This document shows, piece after piece, positions 28,066 to 36,017 of a stretch of 64,000 bases of DNA. The stretch covers positions 1 through 64,000 of the forward strand of contig NZ_JACAWV010000020.1 of assembly GCF_013390595.1 (NCBI RefSeq). The letters run 5' to 3'. The first letter of the stretch is position 1; each line of letters opens with the position of its first letter. Made by a program: the position numbers and the translations under genes. Under the pieces are notes generated by a model. That model did no database searches and was not told where the DNA came from. It saw nothing but the letters and a program-made list of their open reading frames with translations. This stretch comes from Rhizobium sp. RM. GTDB taxonomy: Bacteria; Pseudomonadota; Alphaproteobacteria; Rhizobiales; Rhizobiaceae.

Positions 28066-29802
28066 ATGGCTGAACTCTCTGCCAAAGACACAATCTCTCG
28101 CAAGCGCCTGCGGCTGGACAGCCTCTGGCTCTCGACGCCGGGGCTTGTCTATATGGCGCTGTTGCTGATCCTTCCGGCAGGCGCACTCATCTGGCAATCT
28201 TTCGTCGATCCAAAGTCCGGTTCCTTCGACCTTAGCGTTTACGAGCAGATGTTCTCTGCTGGCGTTTACGTGAAGGTTTTGGCCAATACGTTTGCCATTG
28301 CTGCGCAGGTGACAATTGTCTGCCTTCTGGTCGGTTATCCGATCGCGGTGTGGCTGGCAGGAATGCCGGAACGCCGCCGAAGAATGGCCATGTGGCTGGT
28401 TCTTCTGCCTTTCTGGGTTAGTCCGCTGTTGAAGAATTTTGCCTGGATCGTGCTTCTAGCCCGCAAGGGCATCGTCGCCCAGATGCTGACCGGCATGGGC
28501 TTCGATACGCAACTCGACCTGCTTTATGGACGCGGTGCCGTGATCTTCGGCATGGCGCATGCCATGTTGCCGGTTGCGATCCTTACTATGCTGCCAACCA
28601 TGCTGACGATTGATGGCCGCCTGATCCCGGCGGCGATGACGATGGGTGCGAGCCGCAGCCAGTCCTTCTGGCGTATCTTCGTGCCACTTTCCATGCCGGG
28701 CGTTGCCGCAGCGGGCCTGTTGATCTTTGTCATGGGGCTTGGTTTCTTCATTACCCCGGCATTGCTGGGATCTCCGCGCGAAACGGTGATCGGCCAGATG
28801 ATGATCACCCAGGTGCAGCAACTCTTCAACCTGCGCCTTGCCGGTGCCCTTGCCGCACTTCTTCTTGCTGTGACCCTTATCACCATTGCCGTCTACGACC
28901 GCTTTTTTGGTATGTCGGCCGTTTCCGGAAACGGTGCCGCGGTAAAACGCGGGGGTATTATCGGTGCTATCGGTGGCGCCGTTGTGGAGATCGGCGCGGG
29001 CGTCAGCGATTTCATCGCAAATCTCTTCCCGGCCCGTCTCGGTCGGACGGTCTTCACCGTTTTCGTCTGGATCGTCATTGCGGTTCTGATCATACCCGTG
29101 CTGGCTTTCCCACCGATGGCATTTTCTGGCTCGAGCTTCCTCGAGTTCCCGCCGAAGAGTTTTTCGCTGCGTTGGTTCCAGACCTATCTGAGCTCTGACC
29201 AGTGGATGGGTGCCACCACGCGTTCCGTCATCGTTGCGATCGCGACCGGAATTGTTGCGACCATCATCTCGGGTCTTGCGGCCTATGGACTGGCGCGTAC
29301 GCAGCGCAAGGCCGGTGGATTGATTTTCCTGTCGTTCATGCTGCCGATGATCGTACCCAATATCGTGATTGGGGTATCGCTCTTCTATGTGCTGGCAAAG
29401 GTTGGTCTGATCGCAACCGATACCGGAATTATTCTGGGCCACACACTCTCGGCCATGCCCATTGTTTTCGTTATTCTGCTGACGACATTTCGTGGGTTCG
29501 ACTGGCGCCTTCTGCAGGCGGCAGCCACGCTCGGCGCAAGCCGCTGGCAGCAGGTTCGCCTCGTCCTTCTTCCCCTCGTAAAGGGTGGCGCCATTGCTGC
29601 ATTCCTGTTTGGTCTTTTGCACTCCTTCGAAGAGCTGACCATCGCGCTGTTTGTTGGGGCAGGCGTCAAGCAAACGCTGCCAAAGCAGATGTGGGACGAT
29701 ATCATTCTCAGTATTTCACCGACCCTGGCTGCGGCCTCGGTCTTCATCGTGGCGGTGGTGACAGTGCTCTTCGTCATCGCTGAAAAGGCAAGGCCGCGCT
29801 GA
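28066..29802 (+). CDS. Fused ABC permease (PotB-PotC-like in one chain)
   Basis: A 578-aa inner-membrane protein made of two consecutive binding-protein-dependent permease domains, each about six helices. The ATPase-coupling EAA-type loops are both visible: IPAAMTMGASRSQSFWRIFVPLSMPG in half one, and LLQAAATLGASRWQQVRLVLLPLVKG in half two. In most polyamine-type importers these are separate genes; here they are joined by a linker region around 280-330. ATG 28066 is chosen over 28012, because the residues before it are encoded by the large intergenic hairpin. The TGA stop lies 1 nt before the next ATG. Confidence 0.9.
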   Translation: MAELSAKDTISRKRLRLDSLWLSTPGLVYMALLLILPAGALIWQSFVDPKSGSFDLSVYEQMFSAGVYVKVLANTFAIAAQVTIVCLLVGYPIAVWLAGMPERRRRMAMWLVLLPFWVSPLLKNFAWIVLLARKGIVAQMLTGMGFDTQLDLLYGRGAVIFGMAHAMLPVAILTMLPTMLTIDGRLIPAAMTMGASRSQSFWRIFVPLSMPGVAAAGLLIFVMGLGFFITPALLGSPRETVIGQMMITQVQQLFNLRLAGALAALLLAVTLITIAVYDRFFGMSAVSGNGAAVKRGGIIGAIGGAVVEIGAGVSDFIANLFPARLGRTVFTVFVWIVIAVLIIPVLAFPPMAFSGSSFLEFPPKSFSLRWFQTYLSSDQWMGATTRSVIVAIATGIVATIISGLAAYGLARTQRKAGGLIFLSFMLPMIVPNIVIGVSLFYVLAKVGLIATDTGIILGHTLSAMPIVFVILLTTFRGFDWRLLQAAATLGASRWQQVRLVLLPLVKGGAIAAFLFGLLHSFEELTIALFVGAGVKQTLPKQMWDDIILSISPTLAAASVFIVAVVTVLFVIAEKARPR

Positions 29803-29803
29803 C

Positions 29804-30910
29804 ATGCGCGCGTCTGCCTCCCCCATCACGACCAAAGGAACTCCATTCGATATGTCTGCCGCTTCTGCCACCACTCAGGACATCAAGCTTAAGGTTCAGA
29901 GCCTCGCCAAGCGTTACGGCCAAACCATTGCCCTTGATCACGTCAATCTCGAAGTACGTAAGGGAGAACTTCTGACACTGCTTGGGCCATCCGGTTCCGG
30001 CAAGACCACACTGCTGCAACTCATTTGCGGCCTACAGGAGCCCACATCCGGCAATGTCATCATTGACGGTAAGGATCAGACCCATGCGCCGGTCAACAAG
30101 CGTGACATCGGTGTCGTCTTCCAGAACTACGCGCTCTTTCCGCATATGACGGTGGCAGAAAATGTGGGTTTCGCACTCAAAATGCGCAGTCTGCCAAAGG
30201 CGGAGATCGATACCAAGGTTGCCAAGGCCCTCGAAACTGTTGGCCTCGCCCATGCGGCCGGGCGCTCTCCTTGGCAACTTTCGGGCGGGCAGCAACAGCG
30301 CGTCGCGCTCGCGCGCTGCCTGGTCTACGATCCTGCCATCATTCTGATGGACGAACCGCTCGGCGCGCTTGACGCGAAGCTGCGTGAAATCATGCAGATC
30401 GAGATCAAACGCATTCACCGCGAGACCGGTGCTACGATCATTTTCGTGACCCATGATCAGCAGGAAGCACTGGCGCTCTCCGATCGCATCTGCCTGATGA
30501 ATGATGGCAAGATCGCTCAGCTCGGCACACCTCGTCAGATGTATGATGAGCCACAGAACCTTTTCGTGGCGGATTTCATTGGGGTTTCTTCAATCATTCG
30601 CGGAACGGTGAAGGCCGGTAAACTCGAAACGGCGATCGGTATCCTGCCCATTCCTGGCACAGCACCGGTTGACGGCACGAAAGGCGCTATTGTCGTTCGC
30701 CCGGAAGTCATCACACTAGGTGACGGGGAGTGCGAGGGACGCGTCCGCGAGACCGTTTATGGCGGCTCGGAACTGCGTGTCATTATCGATGCTGGCAAGC
30801 AGGAAATCATCGCCCGTGCGCCTGCCACGGCCGGTGACGTGGAGGTCGGGTCGACAGTACGCTTCGGTTGGGCGCCTGACGCTGCCCGTTTCCTGATCGA
30901 CAAGGACTAA
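29804..30910 (+). CDS. ABC importer ATPase, PotA/FbpC type
   Basis: The 368-aa ATPase powers the fused permease upstream. Walker A GPSGSGKTT, signature LSGGQQQRVALARC, Walker B IILMDEP and the switch His in VTHDQQEA are all intact. The C-terminal about 110 residues form the TOBE-type regulatory domain. The start is either ATG 29804, 1 nt after the permease stop, or ATG 29852, which has AAAGGAA upstream; homology begins after the second (IKLKVQSLAKRYG). It continues into the nucleoside hydrolase gene after 8 nt. Confidence 0.93.
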   Translation: MRASASPITTKGTPFDMSAASATTQDIKLKVQSLAKRYGQTIALDHVNLEVRKGELLTLLGPSGSGKTTLLQLICGLQEPTSGNVIIDGKDQTHAPVNKRDIGVVFQNYALFPHMTVAENVGFALKMRSLPKAEIDTKVAKALETVGLAHAAGRSPWQLSGGQQQRVALARCLVYDPAIILMDEPLGALDAKLREIMQIEIKRIHRETGATIIFVTHDQQEALALSDRICLMNDGKIAQLGTPRQMYDEPQNLFVADFIGVSSIIRGTVKAGKLETAIGILPIPGTAPVDGTKGAIVVRPEVITLGDGECEGRVRETVYGGSELRVIIDAGKQEIIARAPATAGDVEVGSTVRFGWAPDAARFLIDKD

Positions 30911-30918
30911 GACACGTC

Positions 30919-31833
30919 ATGGTCGCTTTACGTTTCCTCTATGACTGTGATCCCGGTGCCGACGATGCGCTGGCCATGCTTCTGGCTCTCGGCCGAACCG
31001 ATGCGCTTGATATGGTAGCCGTCACTTGCGTTGCCGGTAATGTCGGACTGGAGCCGGTCGTCAACAACTCAAGACGTATTCTTGAACTGTGTGGACGGCA
31101 GGATATTGCCGTCTACTCCGGCGCTGCCCGGCCGATCATGGCGTCGCGTGGCCGTGTTTCGATCATGCACGGTTCAGATGGGCTTGCTGGTAGCACACTG
31201 CCTGCAGCCAGCATGGCGCTTCGCGAGGGGCATGCGGCAAACGCGATATCTCGGATCGCACGTCAGGAAGGGCAACTGCACATCTGCGCGACAGGTCCGC
31301 TCACCAATCTGGCGATGGCGCTGCTTCTCGATCCGGACCTCCCGAATTTCGTCAGTGCAGTTACCATAATGGGTGGTGCCGCATTCTGCCCGGGCAATAC
31401 AACGCCTTTGGCCGAATTCAACTTCGCGGTCGACCCGCATGCAGCCGCCATCGTTTTCGACAGTGGCATCCCAATCACGATGCTCGGTCTTGACGTTACC
31501 CGTCAGGCAACCGTCACCGAGGATATGATCCGTCAGATGCAGGCAATTGACACGCCCGTTGCACGAGAGGCTGCGCATTTGCTGATCCACTACGGCTCAA
31601 AAGATCCGTGCCTGCACGATCTCGCTGCCATCGCCTATATGTTGGAGCCTGAAATCTTCAAGACGGTCGACGCGCATGTTTCTATCTACACCGATAGTGG
31701 TGCTGCGGCTGGACAGGTGGTCGCAGCGGTCAGCGAGCGCCATCTTGCGGGACGCGTGCCGAATTGTACGGTGGCCACGGGCGTGGATGCAGAGGCGTTC
31801 AGAACGCTGTTCGTGGATGCGCTTCGAGGATAA
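30919..31833 (+). CDS. Nucleoside hydrolase (IunH/RihA-like)
   Basis: The 304-aa enzyme splits the N-glycosidic bond of ribonucleosides. The calcium-binding N-terminal motif of the family is present as DCDPGADDA (Asp9, Asp11, Asp15, Asp16). NVGLEPVVNNSRRILEL, HICATGPLTNLAMAL, and FNFAVDPHAAAIVF follow in the expected order. Length is typical. Being the last gene of the GH3-M20-ABC run, its substrate may be a nucleoside-like product of the imported compound. There is a weak 6-bp stem (31843-31860) just downstream before the convergent LacI gene. Confidence 0.9.
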   Translation: MVALRFLYDCDPGADDALAMLLALGRTDALDMVAVTCVAGNVGLEPVVNNSRRILELCGRQDIAVYSGAARPIMASRGRVSIMHGSDGLAGSTLPAASMALREGHAANAISRIARQEGQLHICATGPLTNLAMALLLDPDLPNFVSAVTIMGGAAFCPGNTTPLAEFNFAVDPHAAAIVFDSGIPITMLGLDVTRQATVTEDMIRQMQAIDTPVAREAAHLLIHYGSKDPCLHDLAAIAYMLEPEIFKTVDAHVSIYTDSGAAAGQVVAAVSERHLAGRVPNCTVATGVDAEAFRTLFVDALRG

Positions 31834-31872
31834 TCTTCTGCTCGGCAAAACACATTGCCGTATAAGATTGTC

Positions 31873-32910
31873 TCACTGTTTCGAGCCGCAGCTTTCTCTT
31901 ATGCAAAGCGTATGAGGAAGATATTCTGTGGTTGAGGAAACGTTGCCGTCTTCCAGATGCTGCATCAGGGCTTTTGCACCGGTGTAACCAAGCGAATGGC
32001 GGGGTATCTTGACTGTGGTGAGAGGCGGCGTGAAGGCGCCGCTGACAGGATGGTCGTCGAAACCGACAAATGCGACATCCTCTGGAACCCTGATCCCCAG
32101 TTCCTTCGCGACCTGGATTGCTCCGAAAGCAAGTTCGTCACTTGCACAGAGGATCGCGTTGAGAGGCGCTTCTCTTGAACGCAATTGCTGCATAGCGGCG
32201 CGACCGGCATCGATCGTGAAGGTGGGGAGATGGACGACTTCCACCCTGTCTGCCAAACCCGCTTCAGTCATCGCATCGGTGTATCCTCTGGCGCGTGCGG
32301 TGAAGATCGGGCTATCGCTTGGACCGCTCAAATGAACGATTTCCGATTTGCCGAGCGAGAGGAGATGCTGGGTCGCATCATATGCGGCCTGCCTGTCGTC
32401 GATCCCCACGAAGGCGACATCCGCGGTGTCGACAGGACGTGAAATGGCAATGATGCGGTGTCGATAGTGCGGAGACGCCGATATGCTTTCAGGAATTCGT
32501 CCCGTGAGGACGATAACACCGTCAGCTGCTCCGGTAACGAGTTGCTCCGCGAGCGCGGTTTCGCGCTCGGCATTTCCCTTCGTGCTTCCGACGATAACAC
32601 CGATGCCGTGTTCTTCCAGTGCATCCTCGATCCCCGAAATGATTTGAGGGTGCGAGAAGGCGGCGATGTTGGGCAGCATAACAAGGACCTGACCAGCCTT
32701 GCGCGATCTCAAGCGCCGGGCGTTGTGATTGGCAACGTAGCCATTGGCCTGTGCGATCTCGCGAATTCGCTTGCGGGTCTGTTCTGTAACTGCTTCAGAA
32801 CCCGCCAATGCTCGGCTCACCGTGGAAGGATTGACGCCAGCCAGTCGCGCGATGTCGACGATCGTGATCGCCGCTGCGGGCCGTTCCTTTTGAGTTTCCA
32901 TGCCCTTCAC
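31873..32910 (-). CDS. LacI family transcriptional regulator
   Basis: A 345-aa repressor: an N-terminal helix-turn-helix (ITIVDIARLAGVNPSTVSRALAGSEAVTEQTRKRI, about 15-49) with hinge helix NHNARRLRSRKAG, and a sugar-binding-protein-like effector domain from about 64 (VLVMLPNIAAFSHPQIISGIEDAL; later VAFVGFDDHPVSG). It could start at GTG 32910 or ATG 32901. It is 34 bp downstream of the DeoR gene on the same strand. The two LacI-type palindromes at 40187 and 40300 are its most likely targets within this window; that link is inference. Confidence 0.92.
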   Translation of the reverse strand: MKGMETQKERPAAAITIVDIARLAGVNPSTVSRALAGSEAVTEQTRKRIREIAQANGYVANHNARRLRSRKAGQVLVMLPNIAAFSHPQIISGIEDALEEHGIGVIVGSTKGNAERETALAEQLVTGAADGVIVLTGRIPESISASPHYRHRIIAISRPVDTADVAFVGIDDRQAAYDATQHLLSLGKSEIVHLSGPSDSPIFTARARGYTDAMTEAGLADRVEVVHLPTFTIDAGRAAMQQLRSREAPLNAILCASDELAFGAIQVAKELGIRVPEDVAFVGFDDHPVSGAFTPPLTTVKIPRHSLGYTGAKALMQHLEDGNVSSTTEYLPHTLCIRESCGSKQ

Positions 32911-32944
32911 GATGCTTCAGTCGCAGTCTTGGATGTCAGCACTC

Positions 32945-33775
32945 TCATTCGGTTTCCTCCTGTGGCTCATCCAGATAAGGCGCGATCACGAGTTGCGGTA
33001 CAAGGAGGGAATATCTGGCTCTCTCTTCGGGATCGAGGCCTTCGTCGGTGATAATACGGGTGAGGCTCTCGATGGGAGCCGTGCGGTAAATCGTCCGGCT
33101 GCCAAACTTGCTGCTGTCGACGAGAAGCGTAGTCTCTGCAGCTGCTTCAATCATCGCCTTTTGAAGCTGGACCAGTTCCAGTGAAGTGTCGCTGACACAT
33201 TCGGTGTCGACGGCCTGCGAGGACAGGAAAAAGTGGTCGCAGCGGAGTTCGCGGACGAAGTTGATGCCGGTTTCTCCCAGTAGCGAGTAGGCGCCGGGGC
33301 GACAGATGCCACCAGGCACAACAAGTTTGATGTGGGGTTTGTTGGCAAGAATAAAGGCGACGTGGACATCGTTGGTCACAACGGTCAGCGGTATCGTCAG
33401 GTCGGCAACAGCATAGGCAAACTGATGAAGTGTCGAGCGCGAATCGATCAGAATGCTTTGCTCGGGCTGCAATACCTTGGCGGCAGCTGCGGCAATGGCC
33501 CGTTTTTCTTCAACAGACGTCTGGCGAGCCTCTTCAACGAGGGGCTCATATGTTGTGTTGCGGCGAACACGCACGGCCCCGCCATGGGTTCGGCGAACAA
33601 TGCCCTGTGTCGCCAGGTAGTCCAGGTCGCGCCGAATTGTGGAAATCGACGTGTTAAGGCGTTTGGCGAGTTCCTGGCTCGACGCCACCTGATTGGCTGC
33701 GAACCACTCCATGATTTTTTCACGCCGTTCCGCTGGCAGGAAATCGTCTACCTGGGTGGGATTGGTATCGGCCAA
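32945..33775 (-). CDS. DeoR family transcriptional regulator
   Basis: A 276-aa regulator. The N-terminal winged helix is at about 16-70 (RREKIMEWFAANQVASSQELAKRLNTSISTIRRDLDYLATQGIVRRTHGGAV), followed by the DeoRC sensor domain with EKRAIAAAAAKVL, ILIDSRSTLHQFA and LLVDSSKFG. Such sensors bind phosphorylated sugars or related metabolites. The start is a TTG at 33775 with GAGGA about 7 nt upstream; no ATG occurs before the HTH. It is the first gene of a two-regulator unit with LacI, immediately after the hyu-type operon. Confidence 0.9.
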   Translation of the reverse strand: MADTNPTQVDDFLPAERREKIMEWFAANQVASSQELAKRLNTSISTIRRDLDYLATQGIVRRTHGGAVRVRRNTTYEPLVEEARQTSVEEKRAIAAAAAKVLQPEQSILIDSRSTLHQFAYAVADLTIPLTVVTNDVHVAFILANKPHIKLVVPGGICRPGAYSLLGETGINFVRELRCDHFFLSSQAVDTECVSDTSLELVQLQKAMIEAAAETTLLVDSSKFGSRTIYRTAPIESLTRIITDEGLDPEERARYSLLVPQLVIAPYLDEPQEETE

Positions 33776-33868
33776 AAGGAAGTCCTCGAATTTATCGGTT
33801 TCGGCGCATCTTACAGACAGGGTGAGAAAACTGAAAGCTGATGGCTCAACTCAAGGATGCTCTAAAGT

Positions 33869-33905
33869 ACCGGCCAGTCCGTCTGGGACTGGCCGGTGCT
33901 TTTTT
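33869..33905. terminator. Strong terminator after the RidA gene
   Basis: A perfect 12-bp stem (33869-33880 with 33886-33897, loop of 5) ends 6 nt after the stop of the leftward RidA gene. On the + strand it is followed by GC and six T; on the - strand by ACTTTAG. It most likely ends the leftward SDR-DAO-HyuAB-RidA transcript and separates it from the DeoR/LacI unit. Confidence 0.8.
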
Positions 33906-34326
33906 AGAGGCTTACGTTGATATATTCGGAGCCGGCCGCACCGACACCCTTATATGCAGTCACTTCGATCTCGACGCGGAAATCAGGGCCTCCAAGCGGA
34001 GGGCATGTAACGGTGCTGCATGGATCGATGCCACGGAATTTTTCACCGACATAGGCCATCACCGACGGGGCATCGTCCACGTTCGGGATGACGACCCGCG
34101 AGCGTACGACGTCAGCGAGTGTTGCTCCCACGGCGGCCAGCGCGCCTTCAATGTTGTGGAAGCATTGCTTGGCCTGTTCTACGGGATCGGTCGACATTTC
34201 GCGGGTTTTATAATTCCGGCCAGCCGTATTTGAGACGAATACCCAATTGTCCACCGCCACGACGCGTGAGTAGCTTTCCTTCTCTTCGTAAAGGCTGCCC
34301 GACTTGACTTTCGTTACCTTGACCAC
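33904..34326 (-). CDS. RidA/YjgF family protein (copy 2)
   Basis: A 140-aa RidA-family protein with the order VAVDNWVFVSNTAGRNYKTR, QAKQCFHNIEGALAAVGATLADVVRSRVVIPN, and a C-terminal FRVEIEVTAYKG. It differs clearly from copy 1 at 20206. GTG start at 34326 with GGAAGGA about 8 nt upstream. It is the last gene of the leftward operon that includes an FAD-dependent amine-oxidase-like enzyme; hydrolysis of imine intermediates made by that enzyme is a reasonable role. Confidence 0.87.
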   Translation of the reverse strand: MVKVTKVKSGSLYEEKESYSRVVAVDNWVFVSNTAGRNYKTREMSTDPVEQAKQCFHNIEGALAAVGATLADVVRSRVVIPNVDDAPSVMAYVGEKFRGIDPCSTVTCPPLGGPDFRVEIEVTAYKGVGAAGSEYINVSL

Positions 34327-34364
34327 GTTTGAATTCCTTCCATTTTTCGAGTGGTGTTCGACAA

Positions 34365-36017
34365 TCAGGCGGTCGCTGCCCGATGTGTTTCGTGTTGAGT
34401 TTGGTAGCCGTAGACACGTTCTGCGAAATCGGCTGTGATCCGGTCTTCGCGCAGATCCCGTTCAATGTCGTCGACGGATCGGCCGGATGGCACGCCGTAG
34501 CCGCCGCCGCCAGGAGTGACCAATTCGACGATTTGGCCGGCCTTGAGCTGCACGGTTCCTGGGAGGTTTTTCTGGCCATTTCCGAAATCGAACTGAGAGC
34601 CGGTCGCCTGCAAGCCGCCGTCGAGGCCCCAGGGATAAACGGCGATACGGCCACCTTCCACGCTGAAGCGGCAATCTGCCTCGATGCGGTAGACACGGCG
34701 AAGGCCCATACCGCCACGCCAGGTGCCTGCACCGGCCGATCCGTTGACCAGTTCGTAGCGCAGCAGGGTGAGGGGATACTCCAGCTCCAGCGCTTCGACG
34801 GGCAGGTTGGAGGTGTTTGTCATGTGGACATGTACGCCGCTCAGGCCATCTGCCGTCGGTCTTGCGCCAGCGCCGCCACCGATCGTTTCGAGGTAGACCC
34901 AGAGCGAGCCGTCTTCACGCGTGCCGGTGAAGAGGGCGCCGGTGCAGGCGCCATTTCCTGCTGCAGTCACCTTGCCGGGCAAGGCTTTCGCAAGGGCACC
35001 TTGGACGAGATCGGCGACCCTTTGGCACGCCGCGATGCGGCCATCGACGGCAGCCGGATGTTTGCAGTTAAGCAGCGATCCATAGGGTGCTTCCACCGTG
35101 ATCGGCCGAGACAGGCCGGCATTGGGCAGGATTGTCGGATCAATCACAGCTTTGACGGCGTAGTAGCAGGTTGCGAGCAGGGCCGTGTAGATCACGTTGA
35201 GGCCGGCAGCAACTTGGGGTGGCGCGTCGAAGGCCAGATGCATCGCGTCGCCCTTGACGGTGATGTCGACTTTAAATTCCATCACCGCGGCAAACTGATT
35301 GCTGTCAAAATAGTCGGTAAATGAGTAGGTCCCATCCGGAATGGCTGCGATACCTGCGCGCATCTTGCGCTCGGCATAGTCCTGCAGCGCGTCGCCCGCG
35401 GCCAGAACCTTGTCTGCACCGTATTTCGTGCAAAGGTCCTGCATACGGCGAACGCAGAGACGGTTCGCCGACATCTGTGCCCTGAGATCGGATAGGCGTT
35501 CGTGAGGAACCTGGCAGTTGAGAAGAAACAGGTCCTGAAGGTCCTTCTGCAAGACACCCTCGCGGTAGAGCCGCACCGGCGGAATGCGAATGCCTTCCTG
35601 GTAAATATGAGCATGACCACGATCGGCGAAATCGGCGTGGTGAGCGGTGTTGACGGCCCAACCCACCATGGTGTCGCCATGGAAGATCGGCTCGGCCAGA
35701 ACAATGTCGGGCAGGTGGGTTGCGCCGCCCTCATAGGCATCGTTGCCGATGAAGACGTCGCCGGGCTTGATGTCATCGGCGGGATAACGCTTGTTGATGT
35801 GCGGAATGATGCCAATGAAGCTGCCGAGATGCATCGGGATGTGTTCAGCCTGGCAGAGGGTGTTGCCATTGCGGTCGAACAGGGCCGTCGAGCAGTCGCG
35901 TCGCTCTTTGATGTTGGTGGAGTAGCTGGCCCGGACCAGCGCCTCTCCCATTTCCTCAACGATCGAGGTCAGTGCACTACCGATGACTTCGACGGTAATT
36001 GGGTCGATCTTGGTCAT
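34365..36017 (-). CDS. hyuB: Hydantoinase B/oxoprolinase family protein
   Basis: The 550-aa beta-type subunit of an ATP-dependent hydantoinase/5-oxoprolinase/acetone-carboxylase-like enzyme. It starts MTKIDPITVEVIGSALTSIVEEMGEALVRASYSTNIKERRDCSTALFD, the family hallmark. HLPDIVLAEPIFH, TAHHADFADRGH and the C-terminal GGGGYGVPSGRS block agree with the family. Length is typical of separate HyuB chains. Its ATG overlaps the HyuA stop by 4 nt (ATGA), so the two subunits are made together. The ring substrate (hydantoin, N-methylhydantoin, oxoproline or other) cannot be told from sequence. Confidence 0.93.
   Translation of the reverse strand: MTKIDPITVEVIGSALTSIVEEMGEALVRASYSTNIKERRDCSTALFDRNGNTLCQAEHIPMHLGSFIGIIPHINKRYPADDIKPGDVFIGNDAYEGGATHLPDIVLAEPIFHGDTMVGWAVNTAHHADFADRGHAHIYQEGIRIPPVRLYREGVLQKDLQDLFLLNCQVPHERLSDLRAQMSANRLCVRRMQDLCTKYGADKVLAAGDALQDYAERKMRAGIAAIPDGTYSFTDYFDSNQFAAVMEFKVDITVKGDAMHLAFDAPPQVAAGLNVIYTALLATCYYAVKAVIDPTILPNAGLSRPITVEAPYGSLLNCKHPAAVDGRIAACQRVADLVQGALAKALPGKVTAAGNGACTGALFTGTREDGSLWVYLETIGGGAGARPTADGLSGVHVHMTNTSNLPVEALELEYPLTLLRYELVNGSAGAGTWRGGMGLRRVYRIEADCRFSVEGGRIAVYPWGLDGGLQATGSQFDFGNGQKNLPGTVQLKAGQIVELVTPGGGGYGVPSGRSVDDIERDLREDRITADFAERVYGYQTQHETHRAATA

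Noticed and set aside
26899-28197. A 432-aa open frame on the minus strand
   Set aside because: Antisense to the Tat-exported binding protein and the hairpin region; Arg-rich, no motifs, and the plus-strand gene is certain.
28456-29673. A 405-aa open frame on the minus strand
   Set aside because: It lies fully antisense to the fused permease; its composition (His, Arg, Asn, Gly rich) and lack of any domain are typical of a shadow of GC-rich coding DNA.
34329-35324. A 331-aa open frame on the plus strand
   Set aside because: Antisense to hyuB; no recognisable domain.
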